Shown: piece after piece, positions 23,648 through 32,104 of the stretch
Position numbering within the stretch: position 1 is the first letter of the stretch
Layout: each line of letters starts with the position of its first letter
NCBI GenBank assembly: GCA_032718475.1
Contig: JAUCBJ010006884.1
Coordinates: forward strand, 1 to 46,089
Length of the DNA: 46,089 nucleotides
Direction of reading: 5' to 3'
Origin: Nemertoderma westbladi
Taxonomy: Eukaryota; Xenacoelomorpha; Nemertodermatida; Nemertodermatidae
Translations under genes and position numbers: made by a program
The notes under the pieces: generated by a model
Databases searched by the model: none
What the model saw: only the letters and a program-made list of their open reading frames with translations
Told to the model about the DNA's origin: nothing

Positions 23648-26600
23648 GTGAGTTTGCGATATTTAATTTATAATTCAATTTTATTTAGTAAAAGTACATG
23701 ATCTATTTTCCGTATTGGCCTTTTTCACTTAAGCTACTTAGTAGGGGTTTTTCACAGTGGACCGTAGAGGAATAAAAATCAGTATATGTTCTGATTTTTA
23801 TTCATACGGGCCAATATGCTTAGGCCTGCTGCATTTATTTTATTTAGGTGTAATAGATTTATTATTTTAATTTAAAAACCACTGGTTTCGAACAAGTTAC
23901 ATAAAAGGTTTGTTTACCGGCAAAAATGTATTGGATTTGAAACTAAAGTAGTAACTAAAAGTGAAAGAAATTCCCGCAAATAAGTTACCTTCCCTGTATT
24001 TACAGTATTATGTATAATTAAAATAATGAAGATGATCCGTCTAATATATTTAATATACTGTATTTTTTGGTGGTATTACAGTTGAAAGAATGGCGGAGTG
24101 GCTCAGTTGGTTGGGCGCAGGGACTGCAATCTATCGGTTGTAGGTTCAGCCCCTCCAGGGTCCACTCAGCCTTTCATCAACTGGGCGGGTCGATAAATTG
24201 AGTACCAGTTTAATTACTGGGAGCAAATCTTGGGATAGGAGTAGCGCCCACCCCTACCTTCGGGTAATAGATAGGAGTAGCGCCCACCCCTACCCTCGGG
24301 TATCAGATAGGAGTAGCGCCCACACCTACCCTCGGGTAGCAGATAGGAGTAGCGCCCACCCCTACCCTCGGGTAATAGATAGGAGTAGCGCCCACCCCTA
24401 CCTTCGGGTCGTAGATAGGAGTAGCGCCCACCCCTACCCTCGGGTAGTAGATAGGAGCAGCGCCCACCCTTACCTTCGGGTAGCAGATAGGAGTAGCGCC
24501 CAACCCTACCCTCGGGTAGCAGATAGGAGTAGCGCCCACCCCTACCCTCGGGTAGCAGATAGGAGTAACGCCCACCCCTACCCTCGGGTAGCAGATAGGA
24601 GTAGCGCCCACCCCTACCCTCGGGAGGCAGATAGGAGTAGCGCCCACCCATATGATCGGGTAGCAGATAGGAGTAACGCCCACCCACCCCTACCTTCGGG
24701 TAGCATATAGGAGTAGCGCCCACCCCTACCTTCGGGAACAGATAGGAGTAGCGCCCACCCCTACCTTCGGGTAGCAGATAGGAGTAGCGCCCACCCCTAC
24801 CCTCGGGTAGAAGATAGGAGTAGCGCCCACCCCTACCCTCGGGTAGCAGATAGGAGTAGCGCCCACCCCTACCCTCGGGTAGCAGATAGGAGTAGCGCCC
24901 ACCCCTACCCTCGGGAGGCAGATAGGAGTAGCGCTCACCCCTACCCTCGGGTAGCAGATAGGAATAGCGCCCATCCACCCACCCCTACCTCCGGGTAGCA
25001 TATACTGTAGGAGTAGCGCCCACCCCTACCTTCGGTAACAGATAGGAGTAGCTCCTACCCCTACCTTCGGGTAGCAGATAGGAGTTGCGCCCACCCACCC
25101 CTACCTTCGGGTATCATATACGAGTAGCGCCCACCCCTACCTTCGGGAACAGATAGGAGTAGCGCCCACCCGTACCTTCGGGTAGCAGATAGGAGTAGCG
25201 CCCACCCCTACCCTCGGGTAGCAGATAGGAGTAGCGCCCACCCCTACCCTCGGGTAGCAGATAGGAGTAGCGCCCACCCCTACCCTCGGGTAGCAGATAG
25301 GAGTAGCGCCCACCCCTACCATCGGGAGGCTGAGGCAGATAGGAGTAGCGCCCACCCCTACCCTCGGGTAGCAGATAGGAGTAGCGCCCACCCACCCCTA
25401 CCTTCGGGTAGCATATAGGAGTAGCGCCCACCCCTACCTTCGGTATCAGATATGAGTAGCGCCCACCCCTACCTTCGGGTAGCAGATAGGAGTTGCGCCC
25501 ACCCACCACTACCTTCGGGTAGCATATAGGAGTAGCACCCACCCTTACCTTCGGGTAGCAGATAGGAGTAGCGCCCACCCCTACCCTCGGGAGGCAGATA
25601 GGAGTAGCGTCCACCGCTACCCTCGGGTAGCAGATATGAGTAGCGCCCACCCACCCCTACCCTCGGGTAGCAGATAGGAGTAGCGCCTACCCCTACCCTC
25701 GGGTAGCAGATAGGAGTAGCGCCCACCCCTGCCCTCGGGTAGCAGATAGGAGTAGCGCCCACCCCTACCCTCGGGTAGCAGCTATCGAAAGAGGAGCCTC
25801 CGGCTACGGTCTACTGTTTTCTTTGCTTGCTTTTGCTACAGTATCAAGAGTATTGCGAATTATTTTTTACCTAGATTGACTGGATTAATATGCCCCTATA
25901 TACTCATTGCAGTTTGGGATTTCTTTAAAGATTCTTTCAACGTAGCCACCCTCTACGCTAGCATCTGTCTATCAGGTATTGGTGGTCTGGCTGACGCGGT
26001 TACTTTCGTTTTGGGTATTTACAATGGAACCAACGTGCCTAGAAAACATCTGTTTGGGGTCCTTGGTCTGTTTATTTGGAATATTCTGTCAGGTACGTTG
26101 GATTGTATTGTTATGACTGTATCAGCTACCCACGTACTGTACATACACGTCGTGGGACTTCGCGCAGCACATAAGTCCAGATGAACCTTTGCGTAGAAGT
26201 ACAATTAGTGGACCTAATCATTCGCCCACTTGCTGTCGACTGATAAGCTATATAAGTCTGTCTGTGAGTATAATTTCAATATTTTTTATAGACTACATGT
26301 GTACCAAGTTTGGTTCCTTTTCATCAAAGATTGACCGACTTATTAGCGTTCAAACATTTTCGACGACGACAGATTATACCCCTACAATATGACTCACCTG
26401 GACTTACGTGGCTCGGCCTACATGTACCCGTATGTTTGTAATGTTATGCCCAATGAAACAAATTAACTAGCCTTGGCAAAACACTGGTTGAGGGGGAAGG
26501 GGGGTGCACTGCAAACGAACAGCTACAATAAACAGTATTGTACAATAAACACAGTAACATAAACATTCTTTATTAATTGCATTGTTACTAATTCTCTTCT

Positions 26601-29600
26601 CGCAGAGATTTTTTGTTTTGTTGTAGGCGCTTCACTACTTCTATCTGTATTGATATTTATGGCGACGTTTCTCAACACATTTCGTTATAACCTGTTGATT
26701 ACCAGCACCACGTTTCGTACCCACAGCGCCGCGTTGGGAATGTCATTTTGGTTAACAGTTGCGGCATCTGGTAAGTCTGGTAAAATAGTCGCTCCATCTG
26801 GTAAGTCTGGAAGCAATAGTCGCTCCATCTGGTAAGTCTGGAGGCAATAGTCGCTCCATCTGGTAAGTTTGTGAGCAATAGTCGCTCCATCTGGTAAGTC
26901 TGGGTGCAATAGTCGCTCCACCTGGTAAGTCTGGAGGCAATAGTCGCTCCATCTGGTAAGTTTGGGAGCAATAGTCGCTCCATCTGGTAAGTCTGGGAGC
27001 AATAGTCGCTCCATCTGGTAAGTCTGGGAGCAATAGTCGCTCCATCTGGCAAGTCTGGGAGCAATAGTCGCTCCATCTGGCAAGTCTGGGAGCAATAGTC
27101 GCTCCATCTGGTAAGTCTGGGAGCAATAGTCGCTCCATCTGTTAAGTCTGGTGGCAATAGTCGCTCCATCTGTTAAATCTGGTAAAATAGTCGCTCCATC
27201 TGGTAAGTCTGGAAGCAATAGTCGCTCCATCTGGTAAGTCTGGGAGCAATAGTCGTTCCATCTGGTAAGTCTGGAAGCAATAGTCGCTCCACCTGGTAAG
27301 TCTGGAGGCAATAGTCGCTCCATCTGGTAAGTTTGGGAGCAATAGTCGCTCCATCTGGTAAGTCTGGGAGCAATAGTCGCTCCATCTGGTAAGTTTGGGA
27401 GCAATAGTCGCTCCATCTGGTAAGTCTGGGAGCAATAGTCGCTCCATCTGGTAAGTCTGGGAGCAATAGTCGCTCCATCTGGCAAGTCTGGGAGCAATAG
27501 TCGCTCCATCTGGTAAGTCTGGGAGCAATAGTCGCTCCATCTGGTAAGTTTGGGAGCAATAGTCGCTCCATCTGGTAAGTCTGGGAGCAATAGTCGCTCC
27601 ATCTGGCAAGTCTGGGAGCAATAGTCGCTCCATCTGGTAAGTCTGGAAGCAATAGTCGCTCCACCTGGTAAGTCTGGAGGCAATAGTCGTTCCATCTGGT
27701 AAGTCTGGGAGCAATAGTCGCTCCATCTGTTAAGTCTGGTGGCAATAGTCGCTCCATCTGTTAAATCTGGTAAAATAGTCGCTCCATCTGGTAAGTCTGG
27801 AAGCAATAGTCGCTCCATCTGGTAAGTCTGGGAGCAATAGTCGTTCCATCTGGTAAGTCTGGAAGCAATAGTCGCTCCACCTGGTAAGACTGGAGGCAAT
27901 AGTCGCTCCATCTGGTAAGTTTGGGAGCAATAGTCGCTCCATCTGGTAAGTCTGGGAGCAATAGTCGCTCCATCTGGTAAGTTTGGGAGCAATAGTCGCT
28001 CCATCTGGTAAGTCTGGGAGCAATAGTCGCTCCATCTGGTAAGTCTGGGAGCAATAGTCGCTCCATCTGGCAAGTCTGGGAGCAATAGTCGCTCCATCTG
28101 GTAAGTCTGGGAGCAATAGTCGCTCCATCTGGTAAGTTTGGGAGCAATATTCGCTCCATCTGGTAAGTCTGGGAGCAATAGTCGCTCCATCTGGCAAGTC
28201 TGGGAGCAATAGTCGCTCCATCTGGTAAGTCTGGAAGCAATAGTCGCTCCACCTGGTAAGTCTGGAGGCAATAGTCACTCCATCTGGTAAGTTTGGGAGC
28301 AATAGTCGCTCCATCTGGTAAGTCTGGGAGCAATAGTCGCTCCATCTGGTAAGTCTGGGAGCAATAGTCGCTCCATCTGGCAAGTCTGGGAGCAATAGTC
28401 GCTCCATCTGGTAAGTCTGGGAGCAATAGTCGCTCCATCTTGTAAGTCTGGAAGCAATAGTCGCTCCATCTCGAAAGTCTGCGAGCAATAGTCGCTCCAT
28501 CTGGCAAGTCTGGGAGCAATAGTCGCTCCATCTGGTAAGTCTGGGAGCAATAGTCGCTCCATCTGGTATGTCTGGGAGCAATAGTCGCTCCATCTGGTAA
28601 GTTTGGGAGCAATAGTCGCTCCATCTGGTAAGTCTGGGAGCAATAGTCGCTCCATCTGGCAAGTCTGGGAGCAATAGTCGCTCCATCTGGTAAGTCTGGG
28701 AGCAATAGTCGCTCCATCTTGTAAGTCTGGAAGCAATAGTCGCTCCATCTCGAAAGTCTGCGAGCAATAGTCGCTCCATCTGGTAAGTCTGGGAGCAATA
28801 GTCGCTCAATCTGGTAAGTCTGGGAGCAATAGTCGCTCCATCTTGTAAGTCTGGAAGCAATAGTCGCTCCATCTGGAAAGTCTGGGAGCAATAGTCGCTC
28901 CATCTGGTAAGTCTGGGAGCAATAGTCGCTCCATCTGGAAAGTCTGGGAGCAATAGTCGCTCCATCTGGAAAGTCTGGGAGCAATAGTCGCTCCATCTGG
29001 AAAGTCTGGGAGCAATAGTCGCTCCATCTGGAAAGTCTGGTAAAAATAGACGCTTCTACTGGTAAGTCTGATAACAACAGTTGTTACATCTGGTAAGTCT
29101 GGAAATAATAGACGCTCCATCTGGTAAGTCTGGTAAGAATAGTCGCTTCTACTGGTAAGTCTGATAATAACAGTTGGTACAACTGGTAATGCTAATAATA
29201 TTTACACAGGATATATAATGTATCGGCCACACATATCACGATGTTTGCTGGCTACTAGTTTTAGCATTTGGAAATGTCTGCTACTGTAAATGTCGGCAAC
29301 TGATAATCACCAGAACTACTGTATGATTAATCATTAGTCACCATAAAATAATAATAATTGGTTAATATTTAGCAAAGTCAATGCTATATAGTATATAGTT
29401 ACAACAGGTGCACCGAACTGACGCCATAATAAGTAATGAGTAATGTATACCTACCGTTTATATCTCTATTTACATCCCTATACTATTTCACAGGAATCCA
29501 TGTCATCACAGTTATAATGCTGATGTTTGTCAGACAACACCATCATCCAAGCCAACGGAGTCAGATGTATCGTACAGATACTGCCCGTGCAAACGGTACA

Positions 29601-29648
29601 CCAGCGGGACCTACACCGAAAGACAATGCTGACGTAATGATATACTAG
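23392..29648 (+). CDS. clrn: Clarin-family tetraspan membrane protein, four exons, 244 aa
   Basis: Joined exons: 23392-23647, 25913-26092, 26627-26770, 29494-29648 (735 nt with stop). All three introns are GT-AG and phase 1, and the joined frame is open. Four hydrophobic segments lie at about residues 9-29, 95-120, 133-160 and 183-207. Family signatures as I recall them from vertebrate clarin-1 are FGLFRGC in the first loop (YGLFHG), GVLGLF...NILSG before TM3 (GPLGLY...SFISG), MSFWL opening TM4 (TSFWV) and the hydrophobic terminus VMIY (human LMY), a possible PDZ ligand. Exon 2 is 180 nt and splits a glycine in NILSG, the same length and place as I recall for human CLRN1. Clarins work in hair-cell and photoreceptor synapses and bundles; the role here is inferred. 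The first loop lacks an N-glycosylation sequon. The last intron, inside TM4, is absent from human clarin-1. Introns 1 and 3 are filled with minisatellites. Confidence 0.87.
23771..23802. other. Perfect 12-bp stem hairpin in clarin intron 1
   Basis: AATAAAAATCAG pairs with CTGATTTTTATT around an 8-nt loop. AU-rich and short; no sign that it is a microRNA precursor. Confidence 0.7.
24090..25842 (+). mobile_element. tRNA-derived SINE carrying an expanded internal minisatellite
   Basis: The head has a pol III A box (GTGGCTCAGTTGG, about 24098-24110) and B box (GGTTCAGCCCC, 24143-24153). A body follows with CAGCCTTTCATC, GGTCGATAAATTGAGTACCAG and GGGAGCAAATCTTGGGA. That middle block resembles, from memory, the conserved domain of invertebrate Ceph/Meta-type SINEs. 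The 36-bp array then begins at 24233 and ends at about 25780, after which the SINE tail CTATCGAAAG...GGAGCCTCCGGCT...TTTGCTTTTGC resumes. The copy at 30657-30890 has the same head, body and tail with a single 36-bp segment, which shows the array grew inside the SINE. The element lies in clarin intron 1 in sense orientation. Possible target duplication: TACAGTTGAAAG against TACAGTATCAAG. Confidence 0.82.
24233..25780. repeat. 36-bp minisatellite, about 43 copies
   Basis: Unit contains GATAGGAGTAGCGCCCACCC and CTACCCTCGGGTAG, the latter an inverted repeat able to form a 6-bp stem. Some units carry an extra CACC giving 40 bp, and one near 25330 carries GAGGCTGAGGCAG. Because 36 is a multiple of three, long open frames appear on both strands (12-residue repeats such as GRYSYLLPEGRG on the minus strand). 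They are not genes: three overlapping frames are open at once and the array lies in an intron. Confidence 0.95.
25843..25912 (+). other. 3' end of clarin intron 1 with acceptor
   Basis: The acceptor TATACTCATTGCAG|TTTGGG at 25912/25913 gives a phase-1 join encoding FW-V-WDFFKD. An upstream candidate, TTTTTTACCTAG at 25874, would run at once into TGA in the required phase and is rejected. Confidence 0.8.
25913..26092 (+). CDS. clrn: Clarin exon 2 (180 nt; TM2 and start of TM3)
   Basis: Encodes WDFFKDSFNVATLYAS, TM2, the loop IYNGTNVPRKH and GVLGLFIWNILS. From the split first codon to the glycine of GVLG is 49 residues, the same spacing as in human clarin-1 as I recall it. Donor TGTCAG|GTACGT, phase 1. 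The frame stays open to 26184 if unspliced, but that tail lacks exon 3's SFW motif. Confidence 0.86.
26093..26626 (+). other. Clarin intron 2
   Basis: 534-bp intron with no repeat array or coding content. It ends in two usable acceptors: TTCTCTTCTCGCAG at 26605 and TTTTGTTTTGTTGTAG at 26626, 21 nt apart and both in frame. Confidence 0.7.
26627..26770 (+). CDS. clrn: Clarin exon 3 (rest of TM3, second loop, start of TM4)
   Basis: Starts after TTGTTTTGTTGTAG, which restores the conserved glycine of NILSG. Encodes ASLLLSVLIFMATFLNTF, a polar loop (ITSTTFRTHSAA) and GMSFWLTVAAS. Ends CATCTG|GTAAGT at 26770/26771, a strong donor, phase 1. Using the acceptor 21 nt upstream would instead add EIFCFVV inside TM3 in frame. 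Confidence 0.84.
26767..29186 (+). repeat. 31-bp minisatellite, about 78 copies, each with a 5' splice-site motif
   Basis: The unit contains TCTGGTAAGTCTGGGAGCAA and ATAGTCGCTCCA. The first copy starts with the last four bases of clarin exon 3, so the real donor is the first of the series. Spacing is 31 bp, except 30 bp between the first two donors. Most copies keep CTGGTAAGT; at least nine have CTGGCAAGT (a GC-type donor), others CTGGAAAGT, CTTGTAAGT or CTGTTAAGT. The last four or so copies (from about 29037) are the most diverged and resemble the first unit. No minus-strand frame of the unit contains a stop, giving open frames up to 528 codons that I regard as artefacts. Confidence 0.95.
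29187..29493 (+). other. 3' end of clarin intron 3
   Basis: AT-rich, no repeat. Ends in a good polypyrimidine tract and acceptor, CCCTATACTATTTCACAG|GAATCC at 29493/29494. Confidence 0.75.
29494..29648 (+). CDS. clrn: Clarin exon 4 (rest of TM4, cytoplasmic tail, stop)
   Basis: Completes a split glycine and encodes IHVITVIMLMFV (rest of TM4), then a basic and histidine-rich tail (RQHHHPSQRSQMYR), GTPAGPTPKDNADVMIY and TAG. The terminus M-I-Y fits a class II PDZ-ligand pattern. The final codons lie within a 44-bp direct duplication that continues into the 3' UTR. Confidence 0.84.
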
Positions 29649-29729
29649 ACCTCCAACACCTTACAGATAATGATGACGTCATGATATACTAGACCTCCAA
29701 CACCCAACAGATATTGATGACGTCATGAA
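29631..29729 (+). repeat. 44-bp direct duplication across the clarin stop codon, with two CRE octamers
   Basis: Copies start at 29631, 29675 and (partial) 29719. The first encodes the last residues DVMIY and the stop. Copies two and three carry the perfect palindrome TGACGTCA, the consensus CREB/ATF site, where the coding copy has TGACGTAA. Confidence 0.88.
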
Positions 29730-29900
29730 ATAATAACTGAAAACCATTCTCTAAATTATCTTACGATGTACAGTAGGCATACCTCATACCTATAACTAAC
29801 TAGATATCTGTATACTCTGAAGAAGAGTTGCAGTATTAACATTTATAAAATAATATTGTGTATGTGTTTAACATCCATAAATTGTATAAATTATTAAGTA

Positions 29901-29906
29901 ATTAAA
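29901..29906 (+). promoter_or_regulatory. Candidate clarin polyadenylation signal ATTAAA
   Basis: Only a near-consensus hexamer, about 250 nt after the stop, in AT-rich DNA. No AATAAA was seen between the stop and the tRNA-like element. Confidence 0.35.
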
Positions 29907-29963
29907 CAGGACTAAGGATGATCCAACCAACTCTATAGCAAATGGAGCGAAAAAAATGAATTC

Positions 29964-30034
29964 GCCACCAGCGGGGATCGAACCCACGTCACCCGATAAA
30001 CGTTCAGGTATGCTAACCACTACACCACGGAGGC
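29964..30034 (-). tRNA. tRNA-like sequence, probably a pseudogene or SINE head
   Basis: 71 nt folding as a cloverleaf. The acceptor stem pairs 6 of 7 (GCCTCCG with TGGTGGC). The A box region is GTGGTGTAGTGGTTAGCAT, the anticodon stem CCTGA/TCGGG, the T stem GTGGG/CCCGC and the B box GGTTCGATCCC. The anticodon loop ACGTTTA would present GTT (Asn), but the universally expected T at position 33 is C. A T7 run follows about 7 nt downstream as a possible pol III terminator. Its 5' half resembles tRNA-Val/Glu rather than tRNA-Asn. An active tRNA gene is unlikely. Confidence 0.5.
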
Positions 30035-30063
30035 TCCTGCATCTTTCCGATTGATCCGATGAT

Positions 30064-31401
30064 TTAGGCCCTGTTTCTCAAAACTCACTTAACTTAAATT
30101 GGGCACTTAAACTAAGTGTTTTGTTTCTAAGTGCCCCCTTAAATTTATTTGCAGTTTCTCAAAAGTTAAATGACCATTTAAAGTTTCACATTTAAGGGAG
30201 AACTTAAGTAACCCTGGGAGGTACCTTATCATGCCACAAGTCTTAAGTATATAAAAAAAAATACAGTTTGCATTGTGCCGGTAATGTTATGGCCTTTGTT
30301 TCAGTAAATAAAATAGGCATTGACGAAAATCGAGAGTGAACAATATAAAACTCAATTAAATCCCCTACAAGTCAGATCGTGGCGCACATTGACCGTAAGT
30401 GAAAATAGTGATCTTAAGCGCAAATTGACCGCAAATGAAATAATTTATAGTTTAATGTATTGGTTAGAAAACACCGTCACTGTAACCTGCTCCTTTCCCT
30501 TATTGTTTTCAATTAAATTAAATTAATTTTCAGACCCACTACGATTTATGTTGTGTTTGCGGTCATTTTGCGCCATTGAATTTTATTGAGTTCTACTGAA
30601 CCACTACAGGGCATTTTATATCGTCTGTAAAATATTGGGAAGATATCCGTAGATCCGTAAAAGCAAACAGTCGGCTGAAGCCGGAGGCGACCCGAAGGCT
30701 CCCCTTTCGATAGCTGCTACCCGAGGGTAAGGGTGGGCGCTACTCATATCCCAAGATTTGCTCCCAGTTATTTAACTGGTACTCATTTTATCGACCCCAG
30801 TGGATGAAAGGCTGAGTGGACCGTGGCGGGGCTGAACCTACAACCAATAGATTGCAGTCCCGGCGCTCAACCAACTGAGCTACCCCGCAGAACCGTATTC
30901 ATTTTCAATTTTTTTCTAGCTGTTTTTATGCAGATTTTGACATAATTAATGTTCTAGAACATCCCGTGGCAAAAATATATAGATTTTTGATGGTAGCTAT
31001 TATTCGTGGTCTATCTAGGTTAAATTATTTTATTATTTAATTATTATTATTATTATTATTTAAATTATGTATTATTATTTAAAGTCTTGGGTTTTGTTTT
31101 GTTCACAACCTTTGCTCAGACGTAATAAAAATAAATCAAATTGATCTTCCATTCACATATGATCATATTTAACTGATTGAACTGTTAGCTACCGTTAACT
31201 ACTGAATTAAACTTTCAGTTTAGGATAAATTTTACCTTAAATTATTAAAGTGGTCACTTAGTTAAGTGCTCGTTATCTTTTTATGAAAGACAACACTTAA
31301 CTTAAACTCAGTGGCCATTTAACAAAGTGGGCATTTAAAATTATTAAGTGGCCATTTTACAGTAGGATAAGTGGGCACTTTGTTTGAGAAACCGGGCCTA
31401 A
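30064..31401. mobile_element. DNA element with terminal inverted repeats, non-autonomous
   Basis: Left end TTAGGCCCTGTTTCTCAAA and right end, as reverse complement, TTAGGCCCGGTTTCTCAAA: 18 of 19 match. Both subterminal regions are rich in CACTTAA/TTAAGTG motifs in opposite orientations, reaching about 180 bp inward. The TTA/TAA at the borders and GGCCC tips recall PIF/Harbinger-type elements, but TTA against TAA is not a clean direct duplication, so the superfamily is unsettled. No transposase frame is present. A SINE (30657-30890) is nested inside, so this element is older than that insertion. Confidence 0.72.
30657..30890 (-). mobile_element. tRNA-derived SINE, single-unit relative of the one in clarin intron 1
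   Basis: On the minus strand: GGGGTAGCTCAGTTGG (A box), GGTTCAGCCCC (B box), CAGCCTTTCATCC, GGTCGATAAAATGAGTACCAG, GGGAGCAAATCTTGGGAT, then one 36-bp segment (GAGTAGCGCCCACCCTTACC, then CTCGGGTAGCAG) and the tail CTATCGAAAGGGGAGCC. The tail continues to GACTGTTTGCTTTTAC. Flanks AGATCCGTA and AGAACCGTA match at 8 of 9 positions and look like the target duplication. Nested in the 30.06-31.40 kb element. Confidence 0.82.
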
Positions 31402-31803
31402 TTCATTAATTTGTAAATTCTAGAGTAGAAAATGTTTACAGTATGTTTAGATTCGGAACGTTTGCTAAATAATTCTGGAATGTTCTGGAATATTTTGTAA
31501 ATAATAGCTTAGCGATCAATATAGGCCTACTACAGTACGTACAGTACATGGACAATAGTAGAAAAGCTACTGGTTACACTAGTAAATCGAGATCTCTTGA
31601 ATCTAGGACTGTATGCAAAAGTTTGTACTTGAGTCCAACTAATAACTTTCAATTAAATTAGTGGTGGCATTTAAATATTAAATTCATGTCAGGGATGAAT
31701 TGACGGAAATCCCTTCTCGGAAATCTAAAAACTAATGTACAGTCTCTAAAAATTAATAACGTTAATAATCTATTATGTATATTAATGTAATTAATGGGTA
31801 ATG

Positions 31804-31993
31804 TATGTTTAGCAGCTTGGTTTAGTGGTGACATTCCTGGGCTTCAAATTAGGAACCACTGGTTCGATCCCTAGATGGGGGGCAGCACTATTTGGGGGCA
31901 GTGTTTTAAATGCTGCAGCCTAGCCCAACCCTGACTATGGTGGTGAACAGGCATTCCTTGACTTAACGAGCCGAAGAGAATCTCCCATTCATT
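31804..31993 (+). mobile_element. tRNA-derived SINE of a second family, with 10-bp target duplication
   Basis: Flanked on both sides by ATGGGTAATG (31794-31803 and 31994-32003). The head has an A box (GGTTTAGTGGTGAC) and B box (GGTTCGATCCC at 31861). The body GGGGGCAGTGTTTTAAATGC and CCTTGACTTAACGAGCCGAA is unrelated to the other SINE. The perfect duplication suggests a recent insertion. Confidence 0.82.
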
Positions 31994-32005
31994 ATGGGTA
32001 ATGAT

Positions 32006-32103
32006 GAAATGAGCAGGTTATACTGTGGTGGCACGTTATTCTTATCAAAACAAAAAACGACAGTCAATAGAAAACACCGGTTACAGATTAATTTTTGAGA
32101 GTA
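32006..32103 (+). repeat. Dispersed repeat copy abutting the truncated BEL element
   Basis: Same family as 23103-23215: AGCAGGTTA, GGTGGCACGTTATTCTTA, ACACCGGTTACAG and the end TTTTTGAGAGT. Its end coincides within a few bases with the point where the BEL RT frame stops. Confidence 0.6.
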
Positions 32104-32104
32104 A

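Noticed and set aside
24198-25762. Repeat proteins GRYSYLLPEGRG / GATPICYPRVGV (minus) and DRSSAHPYPRVA (plus)
   Set aside because: By-products of a 36-bp array inside a SINE; several frames are open on both strands, with no conserved start or splice context.
26093-26184. Clarin exon 2 reading on through 26184 (LDCIVMTVSATHV)
   Set aside because: Tempting because it is hydrophobic, but a GTACGT donor sits at the conserved Gly split, and only the spliced frame restores the loop and the SFW motif of TM4.
26685-29120. Long minus-strand open frames (up to 528 codons) of 31-residue repeats such as MERLLLPDLPDGATIA
   Set aside because: The 31-bp unit lacks stops in all three minus frames, so several overlapping frames are open at once. 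The region is intron 3 of clarin on the other strand.
29964-30034. Functional tRNA-Asn(GTT) gene
   Set aside because: C at position 33 and a mismatched acceptor stem; body unlike tRNA-Asn. Kept only as tRNA-like.
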